Below are positions 47,201-58,355 of a stretch of DNA of 64,000 nucleotides, in pieces. The stretch comes from Prunella strophiata (taxonomy: Eukaryota > Chordata > Aves > Passeriformes > Prunellidae): positions 37,496,990 to 37,560,989 of the forward strand of contig JAZBQD010000014.1 of the NCBI GenBank assembly GCA_036583965.1. Direction: 5' to 3'. Below the pieces are notes generated by a model. The model was not told the origin of the DNA, searched no databases, and was given only the letters and a program-made list of their open reading frames with translations. How positions within the stretch are numbered: position 1 is the stretch's first letter; each line of letters begins with the position of its first letter. The position numbers and the translations under genes are program-made.

Positions 47201-50200
47201 TTTTACATCACCCTTTCCACAACAGTTTAGATGTGTCCTAGCCATGACTTCTGCTGCAGACAATCCCATGTTTCTGACTCTCCTGCTCACTTGGGCAGTG
47301 GCTGCTGCAAGTCCCAGTTCTCAAGAGTACAAGGAACAGGCAATATCTGTCTGCCCAGAAAAACCAGAATCATAACTTGGCTTTTGGTTACCAGATCCAA
47401 GCATTGGCACCTTGTGGACCAAAGGACTCCCAGGAGGGTTCCTGATAGGTCTCATGTCACCACTCAGAGTGCCCTGAGTTTTAACCTCTGCATACTGTAA
47501 GCAATGTTTCTTTCCCCTCTAAAGGAAAAAGTTCTGCTACAAAGTTTTGGTGGTGTTAAAGAGTTAACCAGGGACAACAAACTCATCCTGGGCATGCTGG
47601 CTGGGTCTACAGTCTCTTCAGGGAGACAATTATTATAGCCAGCCTAGGACAAACCTGAAGGGCCCAAGGCACTCAGCAGGACACCCACAGAGCATCAGGC
47701 ATCTCTCCACCTGCCATCCATTTTCCTCCTGACTGTCTTTCTGAACTTAAATATCTGGTGCCAACACTCCCACACTGAGCCCTGAATTGCACCTGCAAGT
47801 CATGAGCTATTCCCTCATCTGTTTAACTTTCAAGTGTTTGTGGGATAGGACTAACCCCCTCCTGCTGCCACATTACCTTTTATTTCCTGGCATATCACCA
47901 TCAGAAAGAGACAGGAAAAAGGACTCCCTCCCCTTTCTGTTTACTGAAGGAAGGAAGGAAACCACACATCACTCTCATACACTGAAAGTCACAGTCACAT
48001 CAACTCTGGCAGCAAAAGTAAGAACTGAAACAGAAGGGGAGATGCTTTAGGTTGCAACTTTCTACTCTGCAAGCATGTATGAGACCTGGCAGTTCTGTTG
48101 CTGTTTATGACACGTATCTGATCCATTAATCCTCTATGAACACAATTACTGAGTTAGTTTGTCGTGTTTACTGATCTCCCCTTTTCTTCCATGGACACAG
48201 TAGGGTTTCTTTTCTGTAGAGGAAAGGAATGTTAATATCCACACCAGAAATCTGCCACCTGATGTTAAAAGCCAAGATGCTTTTTGCTATAAAAATTGCG
48301 TGTTTTAAGGAAAACTTTTCTCAGATTTTTATGTTTTTACTTCAAGTGGTAAAAATGCTCCCTTCCTTTCTGTATAGCTTTTCATCAATAGAGCTGTCTT
48401 GCAAAGTTCTGCCCTGAGCTCTGTGTGATAAACCACATTGCCCTGGAGGGGGTCTCTGTGTGTATATACATGTGCAGGCATTTATTTGTATTTTCAAACA
48501 GAAGCCAGGGACAGCTGTTAAGCAGATGCATAAGCACTCCTGCCTAGCCAAATGGAGATTACTCACCTCAAGTGCTGGTTAAAATAGCACGTAAATGGTT
48601 GAGAACCCACTTTCTCTTTCCAGTATTTCTGCTTGTACGTGACGTTCTCAGAGTTCTCCTGATCGTCTCTTGCACAGGGAGGGATGTATGAGCACTGCCA
48701 AGAGACATTGCAAAACAGAGTTACTGCTGGGCTCAGGAACGCAGGGCATCCCTTCTCTGTGTGCTCCTCATGATGCCAGCAGGACTGAAATGGACAGAGA
48801 ATAATAAACAAAAGCTCCAAAGAAACAGAAAAGAAATATTAGCTGAACTTCAATTCAATTGCTAATTATTCTGTACGGGTACTGGAAAAGAATAGTAGTA
48901 GCATTCAGGAAGAAAATAAAGGCTTTGCCATGTTTGTTCCACTCTTAAACCAAACCACTTCATAACATCTTAGGGTTTGGTCTGATGAATGTGAAAATGA
49001 CCATTTCATTTTGATGTATTCCTAGCCAGCTGCATAGATTGGATTTGAATAACTTCCTATTTTCAGTGAGGCACGTAATCACAAGTTTTGTTAGGCATCA
49101 TGCTAATAAATAATCCAAAGAGTCCAGCAAGCTTTCCCAGATGATGGGATATCTGCCTGATGTCCCACTGATAAAAGAAGGTATTATCCCACTGTTACAA
49201 CACATGGAAATAAGAAAAAAGGTTCACAGCCCTACTTCAGTAGAAAGGTTCAGCATCTGCTTCTGCTGTACAGGAGTCAAGAAGAGTTGAGCATGCAGCT
49301 GAGCTACCTGCAGATCTCACCTTCAGACATCTGCTTCAAGCCCAGAGATTAAGGGAAATTCCTCCCCCAGCTTGGTGCCCTTGGGCTTTCAGAGGCTCCC
49401 CTTTGGGTCACACACACACACATACCTTGTTTCCAAGTCTTTGACACACCACCCTTAAGTCTTAGCCACAGGCAGTTAAACAACAGGAAACAAGCAGTGC
49501 ACTGCATGAAGTGTCAGCACTATCAGAGTTCAGTGTCCAAGCACAATCCCTCTCATTTTTACCAGGCACCCATACAGGAGATCATGATGGAGCTGTTGAG
49601 CCACCCTGAGTAACACAGCTTAGCTGATCCTCCCATAACAAGAGGCTTTTCACCCTGCAGGACGTAGGACGCCAAGTGCACACACTGAATTTTAATTCCT
49701 TTAAAACTGGGAGCTGCACACAGAAAAAGGGAAGGTAGCTAAAAAGCCTCCTACTTAGGAAGGATGAGGAAGCAGGAGGTGAAGGGTGTGGGAAGCCCCT
49801 AAAGGGGGGCCCACATATGATCACAACAATCATTTCTCCACAGTGTCCTGAAGGCAGTAACAGCAATGAGAGTGACACCCTCTCTGACATGAGAATAAAG
49901 ATCCCCATGGCTCACTGTGCCCAGTGAGTGTTTCCTCTCCTGCTGCTGAGGTTTCACATGGGCCTACCCTGCCCCCAGCTGCACACTACACCCAAGATGT
50001 ACAGACCATATTCACCATACAGCAGCTTGAAGATTTGCCATTCCAAGGGCAAGGGTGAAATCTCAGGATTTTATTCCCCTGACCATGTAAAATCTGATCA
50101 CTTCTGCAATTGCTGCCAGTGTTTTGCATGCTTCAGAATGAAAGAATCTGCAAGGTCTTCCTTGCTGCTTCCAAATTGAAACTCACCTTTTCCACATGCA

Positions 50201-53200
50201 AGGATCTCCATTTTCACATGGACTCCTGGCTGGTGTTGCCATGGCACTAGAGCTCCCTTTAGTTCCCTGTTCACAGGACCCTACACAAGGGTTGTCCCAC
50301 TGTTGATGATGGACAGAAATGAGAAGCAATGCCACTCTACTTCAGAAACCAGAATGCAGGACTTATCACATGCTGTTATTGCCATCTTACATAATATTCC
50401 TTAGGACAGCAGAATTTTTGGTTTGGTTGTCCACTTTGGAAGCACCAAACACCCCCCTTTTTCCTCCACACTCCCAGTGCATAAACACATCTGTGCAGCA
50501 GCTGGGCAGAGACAGGCAAATTTGGCACGAAGAGAGCACTGCTGGCTCTGCTCTGACAGCACCAACATGCTGCACCTTCCCAGCTGGTCCCCTCCCCTCC
50601 TCCCTGCCTGGCCCAGGGTTCAGCACCTCCAACATCCTCCACTCTGATGCTTTCCTGTGTGGAGCAATTCCTGCTTTGGAAATGGCACCATATCCCACGA
50701 GCTCTGCACTCACTGCCTACATCTGACTGTAATCACCATGCTGCTCTTCCCAGCCCCCAGCTTGTAGGTAGCCCCCAGATTTTAGGGGCTCTAGAAAGAG
50801 CACCCAAACCAGACACTATTTAGCCAGCACACAAAATGAATAACTAGAACAAACCAGCTAAGTACCAACAGACATTATTTTGCCTAAACACACCCAGCTA
50901 TCTCAAAACTCCTACTCCTGTGTTACTGGCTCCAGTACAGATATTTCCTCTGTGCTCTGAAATGTTTCCTCTTCCTGGCTGAGCCTGCTGCTGTCCTCTG
51001 CTATGAAAGTGCAACCACCCCACCAGCCCTGGTTAAACTTTCTCTGAATCCTTCAGAGACCTTCCACCACCACAAAATATTACTTGAATCCTTCACAAAG
51101 TTCATGACCTGGTGAACTGCTGGTTAGCCCCATCCTGAGTTTCAGGCTTAGAAACAACCAGAGAGGTCTCTTTTCCCATGAGATATCCATCTGAACAGAC
51201 AAGTACCAAGCTTTAGCAGTCTCCCAGGACATTTCATCACAGAATGCTTCACATTTTTTTCCCATCAGTCCCCATGCTGTTAGCTCAATATGAAGATATT
51301 AAAAACTTGAGATTTTCAGGGCAGGGATTTTTTCTTGGTTTGGAAGATGTAAAGGGGCCCACAGACAGTTTCTCTGGGCAGCACTTCTGTATTTTCCTGT
51401 GCCAAAGCAAGACAGTGTACAGGAGTATTGCCAGTACCTACAGAAGGGACCCCTGGAAGTTGGGGCACCCCGGGAACAGTGAATGCTTTCCACAACTCAA
51501 ACTTCACACCATGGTCTGCACATGTAATCCCAGCTGACAGAAAGCATGCTGGATACATTTCTGCATCTTCCTCTTTATCTTCATGTGGAAAACACAAAGG
51601 AGACACCTGAAGTCCTGCCATAAACTGATGTGGCCTCACTGCTTCTGCCTGTTGAGGATTAACAGTCTTGAAGAGAGGAATGGTCCCTGTCCAAATATGA
51701 ATCCCAGGGGCCACCCTGAAACATCAACTCAATGTGACAAAGCCCTTGAGCCACACAAAACACACAAGATGCAATCCCAGTGTGAATATTATCAGCTGCT
51801 GCACAAACACTGGAGCTTGTTTGCCTCCCCAGGATGCCAGCACTGTCCCCACCAACCCAAGGTGCTTTTTTGTCCCTTTCCAAGCCCACACAGGGGGTGG
51901 ATCTCTCTTTACTCAGCCTCCCAAGCTGCCCTCCACACTTCTAGGGCACTCTGCTTAGCCAGCTCTATCACCCTCCAAAGCAGATTCAGCAGGCAGATAA
52001 AAGGGAATCATGTCCTCACAAATTTTGCTGCTGTGACTTGATGGATGAATGTGAAATAATTTCCACTTTGGCAACAGGCAGTTTCTGAAACATTTAATCT
52101 GTAGTCCTCCCTTACAAGACATGGCATGAAATACTGGCATCAAAACATAAACAAATGCCAACTGAAAGCAAGCTAGGACAGCAGTAAAAATGTCAGTGAA
52201 TAGCTAATACATCTTCACACCAAGGTTTTGTAGGATTTGTATCTGTGTTTGCTGCTGGATGCTCCCACTTCAGCCTCCCTGCAGATGCCTGGGAAGATTC
52301 CTGGTGCTTCTGAACTCTTCATGAAGGCAGATATTCTTCCATATCACAGAGAAAGAGCAGATGCATGAGCTCTTGACTATGGTTTAAGTTCCAGGTTGAA
52401 TTTCATGCTTTTCAAAGATCAATTCTTGCATACTTCAGTCGATGTTTTTAATTAAAAAAGACAGACTTGATAGACTACAAGTCAAGTCCAAGAAAGTTTC
52501 AAATGTGAAGAGACAGCCCAAAGTAGAAGCAATTCAGGCCAACAGAAGGCAAACCAAAGTAATTCAGGAGCAAGACTTCAAACCCAGTTTCCAAGTGACA
52601 CGTGAGGACCACCCTGCTGGCTCCTGCTGAGCTCTGGGACAGAGCAGGAACCATTTGTTTGGTGGGGCAAAGCCCTACAACCCATGCTGGAGTAGAGATC
52701 CACCTGCAGCCCATGGTGGACCCCACACCACAGCAGAGGGATGCCCAGAGGAGGTTGTGACTTTGAGGGAAGCCCACAGGGGAGCAGGGTCCTGGCAGGA
52801 GCTGTGATCCTGTGGAGGGAGGAGCCCACTCTGGAGCAGATTTTCTGGCAGGACTTGTGAGCCTGTGGGGGACCCATGCTGGAGCACTTCATAAAGAACT
52901 ACAGCCTGTGGGAAGGACCCACACTGGAGGAGGTAATGGAGGACTGTCTTCTGTGGGAGAGACCCCACACTGGAGCAGGGAAAGAGTGTGAAGAGGAAGA
53001 AGTGCAAATGTGTGATGAACTGACCACAGCCCACATTCCCTGTCCCTCTGTGCTGGTGGGAAGGAGGAGGTAAAGAAAATCAGGAGTGAAGGAAGAAAAG
53101 ATGGGTAGGGGAAAGGCATTTTTAGATTTGATTTTATTTATGCAGTACCCTTCTCTGATTTAATTGGCAATAAAGCAGATTAATTTCCCTGAGTCAAGTC

Positions 53201-56200
53201 CATTTATCCCATGACAATAAAGGATGAGTGATCTCTCCCTGTCCTTATCTCAACCCACAAGCCTTTCATTATATTTCCTCTCCCCTGTCCACCTGAGGAG
53301 AGATACAGCAGCTTGGGTAGGGACCTGAAGTCCAGACAGGGTCAACCCACCACACCAAGCAATAGATGAGCTTCTCCTAACTTTGTGTGTGTCTCCATGC
53401 ACTCCTGGGTTACCTCCATGGCATGGAAGGGAGGAAGTGCTGCCACAACCATGCCACTGGGGCAGGGCATGAGCAGGGATGGACCCACTCCAGCAGTACA
53501 AAAGATTGTCCCCTCCCAGCTGAGTGTCCTGAGGGAACTGGAGCTGAGCACCATGTCTGGTTTTCACCTGCCTCTGTCAGTGCAAATGGTCAGCAGCAGC
53601 ACAACCCACTGGGAGTGATCAAACCCACGACCCCTCACAGAGGCTCGAGGCAGGGAATGGTGTCCCCAGGGGAGACAAGTGGGTGACAGGATTTATCCAT
53701 GGCCCCTGGGCCTGCTTCCAGAGGAATTGCTAGGCAGCATCTGCACAGTCTGTCTGTCACAGGTACCAGCCCAAACACAGATCTGAATGCTTCACCAGAC
53801 AGAGGCACCAGACTCTCACAAAATTATTGTGAAGTTATATTTTGTTATGAAACCTCCTCTGCCATGGGTCATATTTAAGAGAGTCCAAAAATGAAGCCAA
53901 ATTCTATTTACAAGTGTACAGAAGAGAAGACTGCACACCATCTTGTCAGGTGGAGCCATTACACAGAGAAGGGGGACAGGAGCAGGGACAGGAGGGGAGA
54001 GCAGACAAGGGCCAGCAGCTGGTTTGCTCCTTTGCCAGGGGACAAGGAGGGGAGAGCCAGGTCCTGCTGCACAGCTGCTAACATCTGTCTTACCAGTCAC
54101 TCCCCTGAAAGTTTCTTTGGCAAAACAGGGGACAACTTCTTCCAACCCTACACTTAGCTGCAGATGTAGAAAGGGAAATGTGCACAAAGCCAGAAAGCAG
54201 ATGTTTTTAGGCAGATGACATGCTCCCCTGTCACTTCCCCAGGCTGAGCTGTGGCCTGGTCCCTGTGCTGGCTGCGTGCACCACCAAAGTACCCCATGGC
54301 CAGAGAGTAATAGCGACAAATTGACTTTGGAATTAATCCTGCTTAAGCCTTATCTCAGAGATTATTATTGCTATCAAGGCAGCTGAAGAAAGGCTACAGT
54401 CACTCCAATAAATTTCTTCCTCTGAGACAGCAATCAAAAAAAAAAAAAAAAAAAAAGAAAATCCACAGATCCCTCAGACTGAACACAAATGTAATCGTGT
54501 TCGGTGCTCTATATATACATTCCTGGATTATCTCTGACCCAGCTATATAATCTTTTAAGAGCTAAAATGAATCCTGGGCTGTACAATGATGTGATTATCT
54601 TAGAAAGCAAGAGAAGAAAAAAAATTTCTTTTTCCTGCATCTAGAAAAATATTTTTCCTCACTAGAACAGACATTCATATCTGTGATATGTTTATATGTC
54701 AGCCCACCTCTACCACAGAAAGTAGAAGATTTTTAATCAAATACACTGGGGATTTTTGGGTGGAGTGAAGCTGCCAACTGATTTATTTTTGTTGTTGTAA
54801 GGAGCCTGAAATATGCCTTTTCTACACTATTGATTTACAGGGAAAAATTGCTACCCTACAAAGAGAACCACATAATCAGAAAGTAAAATTTAAAAAATGT
54901 TCAAAACAAAATTGGTCTTCTTTTTCCCTTCTAGCTAGTTGAAACTAATTAACATGTATGTATGTCTAAGTGCATGAACACAAGGAAGCATAGTGTAAAA
55001 ATGTGATGGGAACAGGAAGGGTTAAGTGTTTGTTCTCTAAGTGTTTGTTCATAAATACATACGGCATCCTGAGGCATTAAATCCAGCAGATTCCTACTCT
55101 GTGGCTCTAACTAATGTATTTCAGCATAAAATCCTGAAAGTTTTCAAAGACATTAAATCAAAAATTAAAGGAGAGTGTAACTGTTTGGCTCCGCAGACAT
55201 TGAACTAGGGAACAAAAGGGAAAACCAAAGAAACAGATCCAGACTTCAGTCCCTTACAAAGGTATGTTTTCCTGAAGACACCTAACCAACTTTTCTTCTT
55301 GTTTTGCATTTGTTTTACATAAGCTTCTTAAAGTAGGGAAAATAATTAGAGCACATTTTTTTCTACACAGTTTTCCACTGAGATAAATTCAATTACTCCC
55401 AAAGAATACAGTTACATAAAAAAAATGCATCCTTTCTGCTTGGTCACATCTGGTAAATCAGATTTAATCCTCAGCAATCAATATCCCAGCGTAAACAGCC
55501 CACACCTAGAGATGCAGGGTGGAAGGTAAAGAAAACAGATATTTGTAAAACCAGGAAAGTACCACACACTGCCAACAGCCCTGTTTTCTTATTAAGCATT
55601 AAGATGAAATTAATTGTTAAATAAAAATAGTTTTCTGAGTGACATTTACAGGCATTACTTCTGAAGCTCAGAGTGCCTTCCTGCAACTGCAATTCAGCTC
55701 CTGGGCAGATGCAATCCTTCTCTTCCCACCACACTTCCAGAAAGGCAGAAGAAAATAAGATCAAGAAGTAAAACCAAAAAAAACCCACTTGGACTACTCA
55801 GAAAGGCATTGCAATTTGGAAGCTGCTGGTGAGCCTGCGGGTGCTGCCAGAGCTGCTGAGCCCAGGCATTCTGCTGGCAACCAGCACTGACCTCCCATCT
55901 CCCACCTTCCATCTCCCAGCTCCCATCCTTGCTGGGCATGGCCACCACAGAGCCATAGGGCTGTGCTTGGGGACAGCCACGCTGCACCCTCTGCAGAGCC
56001 ATCTTCACCCCGTGTCAAAGGGAGACTTTTCTCCTGCACTTTACCAGCTCCCCCTGCCCACCTGGAAATGGAGAGATGCTTAGAGAAGTCCTGCAGCTCG
56101 CACAGCCAGGGCACTCCTGGCACACCTCTGCCACCACAGCCCTCTGCACAGGGAGCCTGGCAGCAGCACTCCCAGGAAAAGATTTGCAAAGCTCCCTCAC

Positions 56201-58201
56201 AGGCCAACATTTCATCTGCTGTGCCATCAGGCTCCATCCAGCACTGCAGCTTCAATCACTCATCACTTCTGAGCGGTGCCAGCAGTTTAATCCAAATCCT
56301 GTCAGATTTACCGTCCTGCTACTTACTCTGCTGATTTTTACCCTGACCACCCTTCCAAGCTGCCAAGGGGGAAAAAGCAACCCTCAAACCCTGAGTGTAA
56401 AACTTAACCTGCTTTCCAAGGGATGGAGCACACCAGCACGAGTATGACTGAGGAGATGTGAGGCTGCACATCCCCACTGGACACCCAAACACGCTTCCCA
56501 GCCCCTCCAAAGACCCCTGCCTGCATCGTGCTGAGCATGGCCCTTGGCACTTCTGTTGCATCTACATCTCAGTCAGAGCTGAAATCTCCTTCTCCAGTAC
56601 ACTCCTAATTTCAAGTTCTTTCAGGAGTAGGAGGATTCCGACATTTTTTTTTTTCTTCTTCAAACTACTTAATAAGATCTCCTCCGCTCAGGTGCAGGGC
56701 TGTCATCTTTACCCAGCATAAAAGGAAAAAGGAGAAGGCAGAATAACTGCCTTTAAAGAAAGAGAAAGCACAAGTCACACCTTGCCTTCAGACTTCCCCA
56801 GTTTGCTAGAAGATGCAACTTTCACGAATCCTTCATTTGGTCCTTTTTCGTGTGGGTGGTGGAGGAGTTTAAGAATCAAAATAGCACGGGGGAAACTTTT
56901 GTTTTGGTGCAGCCCCTTCCCCAGCGCCCCGCCAGCAGCGGCTCCATTAACATTTCTCCGTGCGCTTTGGGGAGCGGCGCTGCGAAGTTCCCCGCGCTCC
57001 GGGACGCGCAACGCCGCGGCACCGGGCACTGCCCGAGCAGACAGACCTCCCTGCCGGCAGCAGGAGCTTCTCCTCCTCTCCCCACCGGCGTGCCGGGGCT
57101 GCGGCGGGCCGGGCCGGGGAACGGCAGGGCAGCCTCCGCCGCTGCCCCTGCGCTGCCGCCCGGGGACTGCGCTCCGGACGGAATGGGGCTGGCCGCGAAG
57201 TGTGAGAGTGCGTGAGTGTGTCTGTGTGTGTGTGTGTGCATGTATCATACCGAGTATAGTATACAGTACAGTGTAATACACTATATAGTACATTATACAC
57301 AGTATGTTATACTATGCTATACAGAATCACAAAATATCCCGAATTGGAACTCACCCACTGGGATCATCGAGACCATCTCCTGGCCCTGCACAGGACAGCC
57401 CCAAGAGTCACACTCCATGTGCTCGAGAGCGAGCGCTTCTTGAACTCTGTCAGCTTTGGTGCTGTGACCACCTTCCCTGGGGAGCCTGTTCTAGTGCCCA
57501 GCCACCCTCTAGGTGAAGAACCTTTTCCTAGTATTGCGCCTAAACCTTCCCTGAGATGATATAGATAGATATAGATATAGATATAGATTATATAGATATA
57601 AACACAACGTACAAATATAGATGTACAGTGCATAGCATGTTTATAGATATACACTGTAGAGATATACTACTTTTTGCTGAGCAACAAGCAGAGCGGCATT
57701 TCGGACGCGCGCTTCCCCACTTCACTTACCACTCCTCACCTCCCGAAAGAGAAATCCCCGCACCTAGCGGAGGGCGGGCGCCAGGAGCGGTGAGAGGCAC
57801 CGACGGCCGCGGCGGGACCACCGCCCGGTATTTTGGGAGAGGAGGGCGTCCGCGGCTCTCACCTTGGGGTTGGTGCGCAGCTGCCGCTCGTCCTCGTGGA
57901 GCAGGGCGGGCGCGGAGGAGCGGGAGGTGCGGACCAGGACCTGGAGGCAGGGGTAGCGGGCGGTGCCGCGGCAGGCGGCCCCGCAGGAGAAGGTGCAGGC
58001 GAAGCGCTCCCCCAGCTGCCGCACCGCCAGCACCGTGCAGTTGGCGGAGCCGCCGCCGCCCCGCTCCTGCAGCGCCGGGCGAAGCCAGCAACAACCCAGA
58101 CCCAGGAGGGAAAGCAAGCCGGCGGCGATGAGGAGGAAACCCAGCCGCATGCTCTTGTCCTCCGCCTCCGTGTACTCGTAAGCCGCCCGGCTCCTCGCCA
58201 T
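41068..58201 (-). CDS. KCNMB4: KCNMB4, BK channel beta-4 subunit, complete, 3 exons
   Basis: Auxiliary subunit of the large-conductance Ca2+-activated K+ channel (KCNMA1). In vertebrates it is mostly neuronal, slows gating and confers resistance to iberiotoxin-type blockers. The three coding segments (57863-58201, 48567-48694, 41068-41236) total 636 bases, 211 residues plus stop, against 210 in human as recalled. Topology: short cytoplasmic N-terminus ([12 protein letters not shown]), TM1 about residues 19-40, large extracellular loop with eight Cys (55, 69, 73, 77, 85, 114, 120, 149), TM2 about 170-194, and a basic cytoplasmic tail ending KKKKHL. The start ATG has G at -3 and G at +4. The gene faces PTPRB tail to tail. 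Identity to beta-4 rather than beta-1/2/3 rests on the N-terminal and tail sequences. Confidence 0.97.
41237..48566 (-). other. KCNMB4: KCNMB4 intron 2
   Basis: A 7.3-kb intron with donor gag|gtgagt and acceptor ttcacag on the minus strand. It contains a plus-oriented CR1 fragment (43.3-43.84 kb). I saw no further exons or RNA genes; other ORFs are short and unrecognised. Confidence 0.9.
43297..43840 (+). mobile_element. CR1 LINE, 5'-truncated, degraded
   Basis: About 540 bp of the CR1 3' region: gtgcagttttgggtgccac, gagagcatccaaaggaggg, gaggggagacctcattgc, gggcactggaacagactcc, and a terminal pair of ATTCTGTG units at 43819-43834, the CR1 3' hallmark. Two overlapping ORFs (43423-43707 and 43595-43852) are remnants of the reverse transcriptase C-terminal region in different frames, so the copy is frameshifted and inactive. 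Confidence 0.92.
48567..48694 (-). CDS. KCNMB4: KCNMB4 exon 2: extracellular loop
   Basis: A 128-bp exon (phase 0 to 2). Acceptor tcttggcag, then [20 protein letters not shown] and [22 protein letters not shown] and a split Arg, donor gag|gtgagt. It contributes three loop cysteines and an NVT sequon at residues 130-132 that I do not recall at this place in the human protein. Confidence 0.97.
52610..53354 (+). mobile_element. solo LTR, avian ERVL-type (left edge uncertain)
   Basis: The right part reads ctccctgtccttatctcaac, cacaagcctttcattatatt, tcctctcccctgtccacctg and ends gggtcaacccaccaca, which I recognise as the 3' end of a common avian ERVL LTR family. AATAAA signals at 53169-53174 and 53216-53221 support plus orientation. 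The left part has imperfect units of about 45 bp around acccacactggagcag. No gag, pol or env coding sequence flanks it, so it is a solo LTR. The 5' boundary and target duplication were not resolved. Confidence 0.75.
52690..52985 (+). repeat. imperfect ~45-bp internal repeats of the LTR
   Basis: Recurring phrases such as ggagcccactctggagcag, ggacccatgctggagcact, ggacccacactggaggag and agaccccacactggagcagg occur every 40-60 bp. They resemble a VNTR inside the LTR U3-like part and explain the ORFs seen there. Confidence 0.65.
54436..54456. repeat. poly-A run (21 nt)
   Basis: Uninterrupted A homopolymer in KCNMB4 intron 1. No retroposed gene body was recognised next to it. Confidence 0.9.
56915..57205. 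promoter_or_regulatory. CpG-rich block, distal part of KCNMB4 CpG island
   Basis: Dense CpG sequence (agcgccccgccagcagcg, ggacgcgcaacgccgcggca, cggcgtgccggggctgcggc) within intron 1, about 660 bp from exon 1. It is separated from the exon-1 CpG block by an AT-rich repeat interval. ORFs on both strands reflect GC composition. Confidence 0.65.
57213..57325. repeat. TG and TATAC/TATAG microsatellites
   Basis: A (TG)n run (57213-57240) passes into a degenerate series of tatac, tatag and acagta pentamers up to about 57325, directly against the CR1 end. Likely length-variable. Confidence 0.85.
57321..57557 (-). mobile_element. CR1 LINE 3' fragment, minus orientation
   Basis: Plus strand reads acagaatcacaaaatatccc, ggatcatcgagaccatctcc, tggccctgcacaggacagcc, cttggggagcctgttc-like text and ggtgaagaaccttttcctag, the reverse complement of the avian CR1 3' end. 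It is inserted in KCNMB4 intron 1 about 300 bp from exon 1. An ORF on the minus strand here is a coding remnant without function. Confidence 0.9.
57556..57670. repeat. TAGATA/GATATA microsatellite
   Basis: Runs of atagat and atagatat at 57556-57600 continue in degenerate form to about 57670. Together with the CR1 and TG tract this forms an AT-rich insert between two CpG-rich blocks. Confidence 0.85.
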
Positions 58202-58315
58202 GGCCCGGCTGCCGCTGGCATCCGCCGCCGGGCATCAGCCACTGCCATCGGCTAAAGCTACCGCCGCTCCCCGCCTCCCTCCCCGCCTCCGCCGAGGCTG
58301 ACTGTGCGTGTAACC
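57710..58315 (-). promoter_or_regulatory. KCNMB4: KCNMB4 promoter-proximal CpG island
   Basis: Strongly GC-rich, CpG-dense sequence covering exon 1, the start of intron 1 and about 110 bp upstream of the ATG, including repeated ccgcc and cccgcctcc GC-box-like stretches at 58260-58300. No TATA box is evident, consistent with a CpG-island promoter. The transcription start cannot be placed from sequence alone. Confidence 0.7.
57863..58201 (-). CDS. KCNMB4: KCNMB4 exon 1: N-terminus, TM1, first half of loop
   Basis: A 339-bp coding segment, 113 codons, phase 0 out. [20 protein letters not shown] leads into TM1 ([20 protein letters not shown]), then [20 protein letters not shown] with an NCT sequon at residue 54, five loop cysteines, and [12 protein letters not shown] before donor aag|gtgaga. 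A Gly run replaces the DLQATE-like linker recalled from human. Compared with human, the second sequon around residue 90 is absent (VRTSRSSAP). Confidence 0.97.
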
Positions 58316-58321
58316 AGCACG

Positions 58322-58353
<32 letters not shown>
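58322..58353. repeat. poly-A run (32 nt) at the KCNMB4 5' flank
   Basis: Uninterrupted A homopolymer (poly-T on the KCNMB4 strand) followed by gataaataaataaa, about 120 bp upstream of the start codon and right at the edge of the CpG island. It may be a nucleosome-depleting tract or an old retroposon tail; no body was seen. Confidence 0.9.

Positions 58354-58355
<2 letters not shown>

Larger units (their letters stand above)
48695..57862 (-). other. KCNMB4: KCNMB4 intron 1
   Basis: A 9.2-kb intron holding a solo LTR (about 52.6-53.35 kb), an A-run at 54436-54456, and, close to exon 1, a CR1 fragment between microsatellites. The sequence at 55.8-56.6 kb is GC-rich with overlapping ORFs on both strands that I cannot assign. 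No extra exon is needed for the protein. Confidence 0.88.

Noticed and set aside
53816..54319. 167-codon minus-strand ORF in KCNMB4 intron 1
   Set aside because: No domain recognised and overlapping plus-strand ORFs are equally open. No splice or conservation evidence available.
55694..56447. Several 100-150 codon ORFs in intron 1
   Set aside because: Mutually overlapping on both strands in GC-rich sequence, with low-complexity Trp/Gly/Cys-rich products; judged chance.
56775..57300. ORFs of 117-172 codons around the distal CpG block
   Set aside because: Several frames on both strands are open at once because of GC content; Arg/Ala/Pro-rich products end in TG-repeat peptides (HTHTHT). Typical CpG-island artefacts.
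57364..57654. 96-codon minus-strand ORF
   Set aside because: It runs from microsatellite DNA into the CR1 fragment; coding remnant of the element only.
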